Counted from the stretch's first letter, positions 33,807 through 43,401 are shown. The stretch: 64,000 nucleotides of DNA from UBA1268 sp965662195 (GCA_965662195.1 CBFIHA010000001.1:83363-147362), one strand, 5' to 3'. Program-made: numbers and translations. The notes: a model not told the origin generated them from the sequence alone.

Positions 33807-36047
33807 TTGTCCTCCCACCGGCTTCTACCCGATTACCTTGTCGCCGACCTGATGGCCGGTGTCGTGGTCTTTCTGGTCGCTCTGCCGCTCTGCCTGGGCG
33901 TGCCGCTGGCCGCACAGGCTCCGCTGCTTTCGGGAATCGTCGCCGGAGTTGTCGGAGGCATTGTCGTTGGTGGGATGAGCGGCTCACGAACCAGCGTGTC
34001 GGGTGGTTCGCCGGCCCTGATCGCAATCGTCTCGGCCCAGACAGCAGCCCTCGGAGGATTTGAGGCCTTCGCCACCGCTGTCGTGCTCGCCGGCCTGCTC
34101 CAGCTTGCCTTCAGTTTGTTGCGAGTCGGCTTCATTTCGTCATTCTTCCCCACCAGTGTCATCAAGGGGCTGCTGGCGGCAATCGGGATCATCATCATCC
34201 TCAAGCAACTGCCCCACCTGATCGGCTATGACATCGACCCCATCGGCGAGATGTCGTTCAATCAGCCCGACCGCGAGACAACGTTTTCAGACCTTCCCAA
34301 ATCATTCCGCTACTTCCTTCCCGGAGCGGCGACGATCGGCATCGGCTCGCTGTTGCTCGTGATCGCCTGGGATCAGATCAGGCTGCTGCGCCGGTCGGGC
34401 ATTCCCGGCCCGTTGGTGGCCGTCCTCGTGGGCACCGCTGTCAACGTCCTGCTCAAGCGGGCCGGCAGCCCCTGGGCCGTGGGGCCAACCCATCTGGTGT
34501 CGGTCCCCTTGGCTGACGGCCCCCGGGGCCTGGTGGGGCTGTTCAGCTTTCCCGACTTCTCCAGCCTCGGCGATCCGCGGGTCTACCTGGCCGCGGTGAC
34601 GATTGGCGTGATCGCCAGTCTCGAGTCACTGCTGGCGATCGAGGCGGTCGACAAGATCGATCCGCGGCAGCAACGAACGCCCCGGGACCGTGAACTGCTT
34701 GCCCAGGGCGTGGGCAATCTGGTCTCCGGTCTGCTCGGTGGCCTGCCGATCAGCTCGGCGGTCATCCGGGGAACAGCCAACGTCAATGCCGGCGGCCGGA
34801 CCAGACTGGCGACCATGACCCATGGGGGGCTGCTGCTGGGCTGTGTCCTGTTGCTGCCCCACTGGCTCAATGAAATTCCCCTGGCAACGCTCGCCGGCAT
34901 CCTCATCAAAACCGGCTACCGCCTGACCAACCCCAAGCGGTATCGCCAGCTCTGGCGAGCTGGATTTTCGCAGTTCATCCCCTTTGTCGCCACGGTGGTG
35001 GCCATCGTCCTGACCGATCTGCTCATCGGGATCGGCATCGGCCTGGCCTGCAGCATCATCTTCATTCTCAACTCCAATTATCGCCGGCCGCTGATCCGTA
35101 CGCTTGAGCGGCATACCGCTGGTGATGTCATCCGGCTCGAGCTGGCCAACCAGGTGACTTTTTTCAATCGCGCAGCCATCCAGCAGGCGCTCTTTGAAGT
35201 TCCGCCCGGAGGCACACTGCTGATCGACGCGACCAACGCCGATTTCATTGACCCCGACATCCTCGATCTGCTCATCGATTTTCAGCGGACCGGAGCGCCA
35301 GCCCGCTGGGTCCGGCTCAGTCTGGTCGGCTTCGGTGACCGCTTCACCGGCCTGCGGGATGAAATCAGGTTCGTCGAACATGCCAGCCAGGATGTGCAAC
35401 GTCTCACCAGCCCCGATCAGGTGCTCGAGCGGCTACTGGAGGGCAACCTGCGTTTCCGCACTGGCCAGCCGCTCAAACGAAGCCCGGCCCGGCAGCGGGC
35501 GGCAACGGCCGCCAGCCAGCATCCGCTGGCGGTGATCCTCAGCTGCATCGACTCACGGTCCGCTTCCGAGGCAATCTTTGACTTCGGCCTTGGAGATATT
35601 TTCAGCATCCGCGTCGCAGGCAATATCATCAGTGGTGAGGTAATCGGGAGCGTCGAATACGCCGTCGCGGTTGCCGGTGCAAGGCTCGTGGTGGTGGTCG
35701 GCCACACCCGCTGCGGGGCGATTGCGGCGGCAGTCGATGAAACCTGCCGACCCGACCAATCGGCTGCGCCTGCCTGCCGGCATGTCGGTGAAATCTTCCG
35801 CCAGATCGGCCGGGTGGTCACCGAAGCTGACTGCCGAGGGTTGACCGCGATCGGTGACGAGAGCCGTCAGCAGATCATCGACGCTGTGGCCCGCCGTAAC
35901 GTCGTTCGGGTCGTCCGGAAGCTGCTCGAAGAGAGTTCCACCGTACGGCGGCAGGTGGACGACCACCAGATCGGGGTCGTCGGCATGATGTACAACGTGG
36001 TCAGCGGAGAGGTGGAGTTGCTGGCGGAGACTCGGCACGGCGTCTGA
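33807..36047 (+). CDS. SulP anion transporter fused to beta-carbonic anhydrase
   Basis: 746-residue membrane protein. Residues 1-430 form a SulP/SLC26 transporter with 10-12 membrane helices (LVADLMAGVVVFLVALPLCL, GSRTSVSGGSPALIAIV). About 430-525 is a STAS domain (TLLIDATNADFIDPDILDLL). About 531-746 is a beta-carbonic anhydrase with zinc ligands and catalytic dyad in SCIDSRSASEAIFDFGLGD and VGHTRCGAI. Such fusions are known and suggest bicarbonate uptake or CO2/HCO3 exchange. TTG start at 33807 with GCGAGGT upstream. The 3' end overlaps tsaD (convergent) by 47 bases. Confidence 0.92.
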   Translation: MSSHRLLPDYLVADLMAGVVVFLVALPLCLGVPLAAQAPLLSGIVAGVVGGIVVGGMSGSRTSVSGGSPALIAIVSAQTAALGGFEAFATAVVLAGLLQLAFSLLRVGFISSFFPTSVIKGLLAAIGIIIILKQLPHLIGYDIDPIGEMSFNQPDRETTFSDLPKSFRYFLPGAATIGIGSLLLVIAWDQIRLLRRSGIPGPLVAVLVGTAVNVLLKRAGSPWAVGPTHLVSVPLADGPRGLVGLFSFPDFSSLGDPRVYLAAVTIGVIASLESLLAIEAVDKIDPRQQRTPRDRELLAQGVGNLVSGLLGGLPISSAVIRGTANVNAGGRTRLATMTHGGLLLGCVLLLPHWLNEIPLATLAGILIKTGYRLTNPKRYRQLWRAGFSQFIPFVATVVAIVLTDLLIGIGIGLACSIIFILNSNYRRPLIRTLERHTAGDVIRLELANQVTFFNRAAIQQALFEVPPGGTLLIDATNADFIDPDILDLLIDFQRTGAPARWVRLSLVGFGDRFTGLRDEIRFVEHASQDVQRLTSPDQVLERLLEGNLRFRTGQPLKRSPARQRAATAASQHPLAVILSCIDSRSASEAIFDFGLGDIFSIRVAGNIISGEVIGSVEYAVAVAGARLVVVVGHTRCGAIAAAVDETCRPDQSAAPACRHVGEIFRQIGRVVTEADCRGLTAIGDESRQQIIDAVARRNVVRVVRKLLEESSTVRRQVDDHQIGVVGMMYNVVSGEVELLAETRHGV

Positions 36048-37080
36048 TGCCGCCCGCCTGCCGGCGTGACCGATCGGTGCCGGGCAGCACATCAAGCTCG
36101 AGTGTTGCCAGGCTGCCCCGCTCGAACTGTTCCCAGGCAATGGCACCGATGGCCGCGTTGTCGGTACAGAGGTTCAATGGCGGCACCAGGACGGTCACCC
36201 TGCGGCGGTCACCGAGCATTCCAAGCTCTCGCCGCAGCAGCCCATTGGCGGCGACACCGCCTCCCACGGCCACCACCCGGCAACCGGTACGGCTGATCGC
36301 CAGATCGACCTTGGCGATCAGGGCATCGACCGCCGCCTGCTGAAAGGAAGCGGCCAGATCGGCCCGCTGCTGCTGGCTCAACTGCCGTTCATCCGCCCCT
36401 GGTGGCCGGACCTGATACCGGATAGCGGTCTTCAGTCCGCTGAAGCTGACATCGAGCCGGGAACGGTCGTTTGCCAGCGGCCGCGGAAAGCGATGGGCCC
36501 GCGGATTGCCCGTGGCCGCCAGGCGTTCGATCTCCGGCCCTCCAGGATAGCCCAGCCCCAACAGGCTGGCGGCTTTGTCAAAGGCCTCACCGATGGCGTC
36601 GTCGATGGTGCCCCCGAGCCGCTCGAGTTCAAGCGGTCCGGTCAGCCGGAATAGCGAGGTATGCCCACCGCTGGCGACCAGACCGACCGCGGGGTACTGC
36701 AGCCGATCACCGCAGGCGATCCGACAGGCGTAGAGGTGGGCGGCCACATGGTCATAGCCGATCAACGGCAGCCGGAGCACGGCGGCGATCGCCTTGGCGG
36801 CCGAAAGACCGACCAGGAGCGAACCGACCAGCCCTGGCCGCACCGCCACGGCGACTGCCTCGAGGTCAGCCCTGGTGATTCCGGCGGCCCGCACCGCCTC
36901 GTCGATGACGGGAATGATGCGTTCGACGTGGGCCCGCGAGGCGATCTCGGGCACCACGCCCCGCCAGCGGGCATGAAGCGCATCCTGGCTGGCAACCACG
37001 CTGGCGAGCACTCGCCGCGAGCGGTCGATCACCGCCGCAGCGGTCTCGTCACAGGTCGATTCAATGGCTAGCAGAGGCAT
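36001..37080 (-). CDS. tsaD: tRNA t6A synthesis protein TsaD
   Basis: Catalytic subunit for threonylcarbamoyladenosine at position 37 of ANN-decoding tRNAs. Seen: LLAIESTCDETAAAVID, RGVVPEIASRAH, AVRPGLVGSLLVG, the metal pair in DHVAAHLYA (HVAAH, where HxEGH is common), VASGGHTSLF, and GGVAANGLLRREL. 359 aa. ATG 37080 has AAGGA five bases upstream; the open frame to 37119 is not needed. Function is essential in most bacteria. Confidence 0.95.
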   Translation of the reverse strand: MPLLAIESTCDETAAAVIDRSRRVLASVVASQDALHARWRGVVPEIASRAHVERIIPVIDEAVRAAGITRADLEAVAVAVRPGLVGSLLVGLSAAKAIAAVLRLPLIGYDHVAAHLYACRIACGDRLQYPAVGLVASGGHTSLFRLTGPLELERLGGTIDDAIGEAFDKAASLLGLGYPGGPEIERLAATGNPRAHRFPRPLANDRSRLDVSFSGLKTAIRYQVRPPGADERQLSQQQRADLAASFQQAAVDALIAKVDLAISRTGCRVVAVGGGVAANGLLRRELGMLGDRRRVTVLVPPLNLCTDNAAIGAIAWEQFERGSLATLELDVLPGTDRSRRQAGGIRRRAESPPATPPLR

Positions 37081-37143
37081 GAGATCCTTCGATTGCCGCA
37101 AAGGAATTTGCTCAAGCATACCGACTCAAGCACCGATCCTCCC

Positions 37144-37243
37144 GGCGGCAGGATGCCGCCAATGAGCACCAGCAGAACGCCACAAACCTTGGCTTTGTGG
37201 CGTTCGGCCCCAAGGAAAGGCCGACAGGATGTCGGCACTTTCC
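37144..37243 (+). repeat. Multi-hairpin element, copy F (best paired)
   Basis: Three clean stems: GGCGGC-AGGAT-GCCGCC (37144-37160); a perfect 12-pair stem, arms 37175-37186 and 37194-37205, around loop CCTTGGC; then CCCAAG and GGAAAG/GCCGAC-AGGAT-GTCGGC/CTTTCC (37214-37243, one bulged A). It lies between the tsaD start and the stop of the minus-strand DUF1207 gene. Confidence 0.8.
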
Positions 37244-37256
37244 GTAAAACCAGCCG

Positions 37257-38555
37257 TCAGTAGTCGTACCACATTCCAATGCCGGCACGGTTTTGGTTGG
37301 TCTGGCCGTGGCTGGCAACGAAGGGGTTCTGATTCCGACGGAGGAATTCAAACTGCGGGTCCGAGCCGTAAAGATATTCGAAGCCGAGCCGGAAGAGCCG
37401 CTCGCTGCGGCGGCCCCGCCAGGCCCAACCGACCTGCACACAGACGTTGCCCCCCCAGTCGAGTTCTTGTCGCGAAATCCCATTCACGGCGAGAAACGGT
37501 GCGCCACGGATGCCCGTTGGCCGGGCCTGGATGAGTTCGGTGCCGTACTGAAACTCCCACGGCTCTGAGCCGCCCGCATTGAAAAACGAATAGCCGACCT
37601 CCCCGTAGAGCCGCAGCCAGTCGTACAGGTAGTACGAGTTTCCCCAGACGATCACATCGCGGACATAATTGATCCGCTCGTACCAGGGGTACTTGATCTG
37701 AAACTCATCACCGAGGTGAGCACTGTTGTGGTAATAGGCCAGCTTGGTCTGCCAGCGGCCGACCCCATAGACCAAGGGGATGCCGAAGCGATAGTCGGCC
37801 GAACGGAGATCACGGTCATCCTCCGGGTCGAGCCGGACAAACGCGGCCCCCTCGAGCTGGATCTCGAATCCCTGTGGGTGGAGCACCGGGTCGGAGCCGA
37901 AGCGGACAAGTGACACCCGACCGCCGAGGGTCGAGTCCCAGAGCCAGCCGTTCTGCTCGTTCGGATTGATGACCGATGGCTCGGTGTCGTCGTACCAGAC
38001 CGTCGCGAATCTCGGCTCTTTGGGGCCGGCGAGATAGCTGGTGTAGATCAGGTTGTTGGGCATCAGCTGCCAGAACCAGGGCCGCGGTGCCCAGAGGTCG
38101 TCGAAGCCATCGGGGAACCCGCCGCCAGCCGACGGATAGAAGTCGCATGACGCCGGCATCGGCTCATACGGCATGTCGAGGACAACCGGCCCGCCGGGGC
38201 CGGTTGGCGGCAGCAATTGGAGCTCTTCCGGCGGTGCCGGACGGGTGGGCACCAGTTCGTACTCACCATCGGCGAAGCCACCGAGTTCCCCGCCTGCCAG
38301 CGAATCGACCAGTTCTATTGCCCCGGCATTTCCGCCCCAGGTTGGGCTCCACCCGGATGATCCCGTCCGCAGCAGTGTGGCGTCATCATCGGGCGTCCCC
38401 TGCCCACCGGCTGCTGCCGGCCGCGGGCAGATCGTTGGCAAGGAGAGCAGGCAGGCAATCAACCAGACCGCCGCATGCTGCCGGTGGAAACCCACACCCG
38501 CTCCGCGGCCGCGTGGCACCAACAAGTGATCCACTCTGACGGCTGAATGCTGCAT
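37257..38555 (-). CDS. DUF1207 outer-membrane beta-barrel protein
   Basis: 432-residue exported barrel-like protein. The DUF1207 signatures are visible: NNLIYTSYLAGPKEPRFATV, WDSTLGGRVSLVRFG, IQLEGAAFVRLDPEDDRDLR, SADYRFGIPLVYG, WQTKLAYYHNSAHLGDE, ending in GIGMWYDY. A hydrophobic signal (AVWLIACLLSLPTIC) and a 100-residue low-complexity leader come first. ATG 38555 (MQHSAVRVDH) is chosen; the frame runs on to 38729. Family function unknown. Confidence 0.85.
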   Translation of the reverse strand: MQHSAVRVDHLLVPRGRGAGVGFHRQHAAVWLIACLLSLPTICPRPAAAGGQGTPDDDATLLRTGSSGWSPTWGGNAGAIELVDSLAGGELGGFADGEYELVPTRPAPPEELQLLPPTGPGGPVVLDMPYEPMPASCDFYPSAGGGFPDGFDDLWAPRPWFWQLMPNNLIYTSYLAGPKEPRFATVWYDDTEPSVINPNEQNGWLWDSTLGGRVSLVRFGSDPVLHPQGFEIQLEGAAFVRLDPEDDRDLRSADYRFGIPLVYGVGRWQTKLAYYHNSAHLGDEFQIKYPWYERINYVRDVIVWGNSYYLYDWLRLYGEVGYSFFNAGGSEPWEFQYGTELIQARPTGIRGAPFLAVNGISRQELDWGGNVCVQVGWAWRGRRSERLFRLGFEYLYGSDPQFEFLRRNQNPFVASHGQTNQNRAGIGMWYDY

Positions 38556-38823
38556 GGTCGGGCGGTCGCTGGTGGATAAATGCTGCAGGAGTTTCGGCGG
38601 CGGCGGAAAAGACTGCCAGCGGACTCTAATGAATATGTCGGTCGAGGCCACCACCGTTTTTGCTCCGCAGCAGGCGGGGGCCATCGATTTCACCGGCCTG
38701 CCCCAGCTTGGCGGAACTACCTGGTTCACCGGGCCTGCCTTGCTCCGCAGCCGCGAGCTGCTGGGAGGCGACGATCAGGGCCTGCTACAATTCCGGCCGC
38801 GAACGACAACCCGAGGAGGCTCC

Positions 38824-39345
38824 ATGGCAAACGGTCACCCACCTACAGCAGCATCGGCTGAATCGATTGGCACCATTCTCGGCCGAATTCCGAGCGGCCT
38901 ATTCATCGTAACTTGGCGGGCAGGGGATGCCGATCGCACCATGCTGACGAGCTGGCTGATGCAGGCCGGTTTCGAGCCACCGGCGATCTCGATCGCTGTG
39001 GGACGCGACCGGCAATTTCTCAAAGCGGCCGCCAGCGATGAGTTTGGATTCGTCGTCAATCTGTTGGCCGATTCGCAGCGGAGCCTGCTGGGCCGGTTCG
39101 GGAAGCCAATCCCCGAGGGGCAGGATCCATTCGCCGGCCTGGCAATCAGCCGCTCGCCCTGCGGCAGCGCGATCCTGCCGGAGACCATCGGCTGGCTGGA
39201 ATGCCGCAGCCGACCCCTCCCGCAGCCAGCAGCGACGGACACACCGGGCGATCACGTCATTGTCATCGGCGACATTACCGTTGCCGGAACCGGCACTGCA
39301 GATGCACCGCTGGTGCATCTGCGAAAAAACGGCTTACACTATTAA
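38824..39345 (+). CDS. Flavin reductase-like FMN-binding protein
   Basis: 173-residue flavin-reductase-type split-barrel protein: LGRIPSGLFIVTWR, TMLTSWLMQAGFEPPAISIAV, FVVNLLAD, LGRFGKPIPEGQDPFAGL and the family's closing HVIVIGDI segment. Relatives reduce FMN for an oxygenase or form domains of flavodiiron proteins; no such partner is adjacent. ATG 38824 follows a strong GAGGAGG. The open frame to 38554 has no family similarity. Confidence 0.87.
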   Translation: MANGHPPTAASAESIGTILGRIPSGLFIVTWRAGDADRTMLTSWLMQAGFEPPAISIAVGRDRQFLKAAASDEFGFVVNLLADSQRSLLGRFGKPIPEGQDPFAGLAISRSPCGSAILPETIGWLECRSRPLPQPAATDTPGDHVIVIGDITVAGTGTADAPLVHLRKNGLHY

Positions 39346-39424
39346 GCCGTCGAGCCAAGTCAGCCGTGGGGATCCGCCTGGAGTCGGACGTGGCTCACCA
39401 CTACGGCCACTTCAACTCACCACT

Positions 39425-39436
39425 CGTTTCGAAACG
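39425..39436. promoter_or_regulatory. Palindrome CGTTTCGAAACG, candidate operator
   Basis: A perfect 12-base palindrome ending ten bases before the ATG of the sugar-binding-protein gene. Size and symmetry resemble LacI/GalR-type operators, whose half-sites often read GAAACG. Its position would block transcription or initiation of the ABC operon. Confidence 0.45.
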
Positions 39437-39446
39437 TCGTTCACAA

Positions 39447-40604
39447 ATGAAACGTGCTACCCATCCTCGCCGGTTCCGTGGAGCATTCCTGCTTCTCTCG
39501 ACTGCCGTCGTTTTCGCGATCACCGGCTGCAGCTCGGGAAAGAACGCCGCCGACTCGGCCGCGGGCACCGGCCCCCAGCGGTTCATTTTCATCACCAATG
39601 GCGATGACCCCTTCTGGGACGCCTGCAACGCCGGCCTTCAGGAAGGGGCCAAGCGATCAGGCCTTGCTGCGCAGGGACTGCAGGTCGTGATGGAGAAGAA
39701 TAACGGCACTGCGCAGGGGCAGATCGAAAAGCTTCGTCAGCTCGGCAGCCAGTCTGATATTGCCGGGGTTGCCATCTCGGTCATCCAAGCTGAGAACGTG
39801 GCCATTGTTGAAGAGATGAAACGGCTCACCGCCAAGGGCGTGGCGGTCATCACGGTTGACGGTGACGTCAACCGGAAGCTGTTTCCGAACGCCCGGCCCT
39901 ATTACATCGGCACGGACAACATCGTCGGTGGCCGGCTGCTCGGTACCGCCGGCAAACAGCTGCTGGACAGCCGGGGCCCCAAGGACGGCGGCTACGTCCA
40001 GTTCGCTGGCTTTACCGACAACGACAATGCCCGGGCCCGGATGAACGGTTTCAAGGAGGCAGTCGGTGAGGGCTACACCGAGCTCGACCGGATGGCCGAC
40101 TCGATGGATCTCGCCAAGGCCCGCGACAACGTCCGGGCGGCGTTGGCCAATCACCCCAACCTCAAAGCGCTCGTCGGCATCTGGGCCTACAACGCCCCGG
40201 CGATTGCCGAGGTTGTTGAGGAACGCGGCGTCCGCGACCAGGTAACGATCGTCACCTTCGATGCTCAGGCGGCGGCCCTCGATCATATGGCCGGCGGCCG
40301 GATTGACTGCATGGTCGTCCAGAATCCGTTCGACATGGGGATCCAGGCGGTCCGGCTCCTGCTGGCGATGCACACCGACGATGACGCCACGATCGCGGCG
40401 ATGTATCCCAACGAGGGGCAGCCCGGCGGTGACATCTACACGACCGGCCTGCGACTGATCATCCCCGACGCCTGGGCCGCGGACAACAACGCCCCGATCA
40501 AACCGGCCGACTTCGAGTCGGCCGAGAGCAAGAACATGATCGAGGTGCTGAGCCTGTCAGCCTTCCGGGAATGGCTCGGGAAGTTTGGGCTGTCCAGTTC
40601 CTGA
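39447..40604 (+). CDS. Sugar ABC transporter substrate-binding lipoprotein
   Basis: 385-residue type I periplasmic binding protein, RbsB-like (CUT2). Signal peptide with lipobox (VVFAITGCSSG), so it is anchored by an N-terminal lipid. Then FIFITNGDDPFWDACNAG, VAISVIQAENVAIVEEM, VAVITVDGDVN, YIGTDNIVGG, and VTIVTFDAQAAALDHMAGG. The cognate sugar cannot be told. It is first of a three-gene operon with permease and ATPase. No clear Shine-Dalgarno; the palindrome occupies that area. Confidence 0.92.
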   Translation: MKRATHPRRFRGAFLLLSTAVVFAITGCSSGKNAADSAAGTGPQRFIFITNGDDPFWDACNAGLQEGAKRSGLAAQGLQVVMEKNNGTAQGQIEKLRQLGSQSDIAGVAISVIQAENVAIVEEMKRLTAKGVAVITVDGDVNRKLFPNARPYYIGTDNIVGGRLLGTAGKQLLDSRGPKDGGYVQFAGFTDNDNARARMNGFKEAVGEGYTELDRMADSMDLAKARDNVRAALANHPNLKALVGIWAYNAPAIAEVVEERGVRDQVTIVTFDAQAAALDHMAGGRIDCMVVQNPFDMGIQAVRLLLAMHTDDDATIAAMYPNEGQPGGDIYTTGLRLIIPDAWAADNNAPIKPADFESAESKNMIEVLSLSAFREWLGKFGLSSS

Positions 40605-40640
40605 CCGGCCCGCTAGCCCGCCTGATGCCCAGAGGCACCA

Positions 40641-41855
40641 ATGCCAGGAACGATGATTTCCCGTACCCTCCGGTGGCTCCGGCAGAGTGAATGGTCGCTG
40701 CTGCTGGCCATCGCTGCCGCGGTGGTGATCACAGCAGTGATCGACTCCAACCACAGCTACTACGAGCGGCCGCTCGAGAGTCTTCGTGATATCGCCCGGA
40801 ACACGGCACTGCTGGGCATCTTTGCACTCGGGGCGGCGGTGGTGATCATCGCCGGTGGCATCGACCTGTCGAGTGGCTCGATGATTGCCCTCTCCGGGAC
40901 GGTCTGCGCAACGACGATGCTGGCTCTGGCACCGACCGAAATGATGTCCTTCAAGCCGGTCGGCCCCCTGGTGGTGGCGATCGCCTGCTTGGCCAGCTTG
41001 CTGACCGGCTTTCTGGTCGGCACCCTGCACACCTGGCTGATCACAGTGGTACGACTGCCGCCATTCATTGCCACCCTGGCAACGCTGGTCGGCCTGCGAA
41101 GCTTTGCCCGCGCAGTCTGTGAAAGTGGCACGGCGGCGTTGACGCCAACGAAAAGCGCGCTGATCAACGTCGCCGACCCACTCTTCAAGGCGGTGCGGGA
41201 CAATGTCTCGATTCCAGTAACGGTCTTCCTGATACTGGCGGCAGTCACCTGGCTACTCTTGTCGCGGACGGTACTTGGCCGGCACCTGCAGGCCCTCGGC
41301 GGCAACGAGCAGGCGGCCCGACTGGCCGGCATCCGCACCGACAATGTGAAATGGTTCGCCTACTGCTTCGGGGCGATGACCGCCGCCCTGGCCGGGCTGT
41401 TTTATGTTGCCAACGAATCGGTCGCCGCCCCGGTCAATCAGGGCCGCGGCCATGAACTCAACGCCATCGCCGCGGCGGTCGTTGGCGGCTGCTCGCTATC
41501 CGGTGGCGTCGGCACCATACCGGGAACCGTGCTGGGGGCGGTCTTCCTCAGGGTGGTGATCGATGCCGTCTCGAAGATCATCAAAACGGGGGCCGATGTC
41601 TATGAGGGGCTGATTGTCGGCATCGTGGTGGTGCTCGCCGTCACCTTCGCCCAGGCCGGCGGGGGGCCCCGGCATGACCGCCGCCTCCTGCCCGGAGCCC
41701 TCGGCCTCTGCACCATCCCGATCTTGGCGCTCCTGGCGGGCAGCCTGACGGCGATGACCTCAGGGGGCTGGGCCGGTGTCGGCACGGGGATGACAGCCGG
41801 CCTGCTGCTGATCTGCCTGCGGATCTGGGAGCACCGCAGCCGTCGGGCGGAGTGA
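40641..41855 (+). CDS. Sugar ABC transporter permease (RbsC-like)
   Basis: 404-residue inner-membrane protein with about ten helices. Family signatures: LGIFALGAAVVIIAGGIDLSSG (the GGIDLS motif), PPFIATLATLVGLRS, LGRHLQALGGNEQAARLAGI, and AAVVGGCSLSGGVGTIPGT. The C-terminus adds two extra hydrophobic segments (about 350-395). ATG 40641, or 40653 for MISRTL. 36 bases after the binding protein and four bases before the ATPase. Confidence 0.93.
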   Translation: MPGTMISRTLRWLRQSEWSLLLAIAAAVVITAVIDSNHSYYERPLESLRDIARNTALLGIFALGAAVVIIAGGIDLSSGSMIALSGTVCATTMLALAPTEMMSFKPVGPLVVAIACLASLLTGFLVGTLHTWLITVVRLPPFIATLATLVGLRSFARAVCESGTAALTPTKSALINVADPLFKAVRDNVSIPVTVFLILAAVTWLLLSRTVLGRHLQALGGNEQAARLAGIRTDNVKWFAYCFGAMTAALAGLFYVANESVAAPVNQGRGHELNAIAAAVVGGCSLSGGVGTIPGTVLGAVFLRVVIDAVSKIIKTGADVYEGLIVGIVVVLAVTFAQAGGGPRHDRRLLPGALGLCTIPILALLAGSLTAMTSGGWAGVGTGMTAGLLLICLRIWEHRSRRAE

Positions 41856-41859
41856 GCCG

Positions 41860-43401
41860 ATGACCGCCAGCAGCGATACCGCCGTGGCCATGCGGGGAAT
41901 CACCAAGCGATTTCCCGGGGTGCTCGCGCTCGATGACGTCACCCTCGAGGTCCACCGGGGAGAACTCCATGCCATCTGTGGCGAAAACGGTGCCGGCAAG
42001 AGCACGCTGATGAAGATCCTCTCGGGGGTCTATACGCCCGACGAAGGACAGCTTGAGGTAGCCGGGCACACGGTCCGGTTCAGTGGCACCCGTGACGCCG
42101 AACGGGCTGGCATTGCGATCATTCACCAGGAACTCGCCCTCGTCGAGGACCTGTCGGTGGCGGCCAACATCATGCTGGGCCGCGAGCCGCGGACAGCCTT
42201 CGGGCTGCTCGATCTCAGTGCCTGCGAGCAGATGGCGGCCAACCTGCTGGCAGGACTGGAATCGTCGATCGACCCCCGCACCCGCTCCGGCAGCCTGCGG
42301 GTGGGCGACCAGCAGCTTGTCGAAATCGCCAAGGCCCTGTCGCTCGATGCCTCGGTCATCGTCATGGACGAACCGACCAGTGCTCTGACCGAGGCCGAGT
42401 CAGCCCGGCTGGAGCGAACGATCAGCCGGCTCCGCGCGCAGGGCCAGACAATCCTCTACATCTCGCACAAGATGGAAGAGGTGTTTCGACTGGCCGATCG
42501 GATCACGGTGCTGCGGGACGGCCGGCATGTCTGTTCAGTCGATCGCCGTGATACGACGCCCACCGAGGTGACCGGCTGGATGGTCGGCCGCGAGATTGCC
42601 GGCCACCAGTTTCACGAACACCGCACCCCCGGCTCCTGCCTGCTCGAGGTCGAGCGGCTCTGCCTGCCGGCGGCCGAACCGGGCCGGGCCGACCGGCTCG
42701 TCGACATCTCGTTTCGGGTCCACGCCGGTGAGATTCTCGGGATTGCCGGGCTGATGGGGGCGGGCCGCACCGAGGTGCTCGAGACGATCTTCGGGGCTGC
42801 CGGTGATGACTGGACGGGCCAGATTCGGCTCGAAAACCGGCCGGTTCGCTTTCGCCATCCCCGCGAAGCCTGCCAGGCGGGTCTGGCGCTGGTCACCGAG
42901 GACCGCAAGCGACTCGGGCTGTTCGCCAACCTCGACGTGGCGGGCAATATCAGCCTCTGCAGTCTCGCCGCGGCGACGGTCGGCCGGCTGCTGAGCCGCC
43001 GCCAAGAAGAGCAGCTGGTGGCCGAACCGATCAGCCAAACGGGCGTCAAGACGCCCTCGCCCCACGCGGCGATTACGGGGCTGTCGGGGGGCAACCAGCA
43101 GAAGTGCATCATCGGTCGCTGGCTGCTCACCCAGCCACGGGTACTGTTGCTCGACGACCCCACCCGGGGCATTGACGTCGGGGCCAAGGCCGAACTCTAT
43201 GCCCTGATCGACCGGCTCTGCCGTGAGGGGCTGGCGGTGATCCTCACCTCGAGCGAACTGCCCGAACTCCTCACTCTGGCTGACCGGGTCATGGTGCTGG
43301 CCGAGGGGCGGCTCACCGCTGAATTCTCCCGGGCTGAGGCGACCGAGCAGAAGATCATGGCCGCCGCCACGGCGTCACGCCTCTTTGAGGTCAGGTCTTG
43401 A
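41860..43401 (+). CDS. Sugar ABC transporter ATP-binding protein (RbsA-like)
   Basis: 513-residue double ATPase of the CUT2 type. First domain: GENGAGKSTLMKILSGVY, SLRVGDQQLVEIAKAL, VIVMDEPTSAL. Second domain: a degenerate Walker A GLMGAGRTEVLETIFG as is usual in the family, then LVTEDRKRLGLF, LSGGNQQKCIIGRWL and LLLDDPTRGIDVGAK. Opening GITKRFPGVLALDDV is typical. It closes the operon; a decayed gene begins inside its last bases on the other strand. Confidence 0.95.
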   Translation: MTASSDTAVAMRGITKRFPGVLALDDVTLEVHRGELHAICGENGAGKSTLMKILSGVYTPDEGQLEVAGHTVRFSGTRDAERAGIAIIHQELALVEDLSVAANIMLGREPRTAFGLLDLSACEQMAANLLAGLESSIDPRTRSGSLRVGDQQLVEIAKALSLDASVIVMDEPTSALTEAESARLERTISRLRAQGQTILYISHKMEEVFRLADRITVLRDGRHVCSVDRRDTTPTEVTGWMVGREIAGHQFHEHRTPGSCLLEVERLCLPAAEPGRADRLVDISFRVHAGEILGIAGLMGAGRTEVLETIFGAAGDDWTGQIRLENRPVRFRHPREACQAGLALVTEDRKRLGLFANLDVAGNISLCSLAAATVGRLLSRRQEEQLVAEPISQTGVKTPSPHAAITGLSGGNQQKCIIGRWLLTQPRVLLLDDPTRGIDVGAKAELYALIDRLCREGLAVILTSSELPELLTLADRVMVLAEGRLTAEFSRAEATEQKIMAAATASRLFEVRS

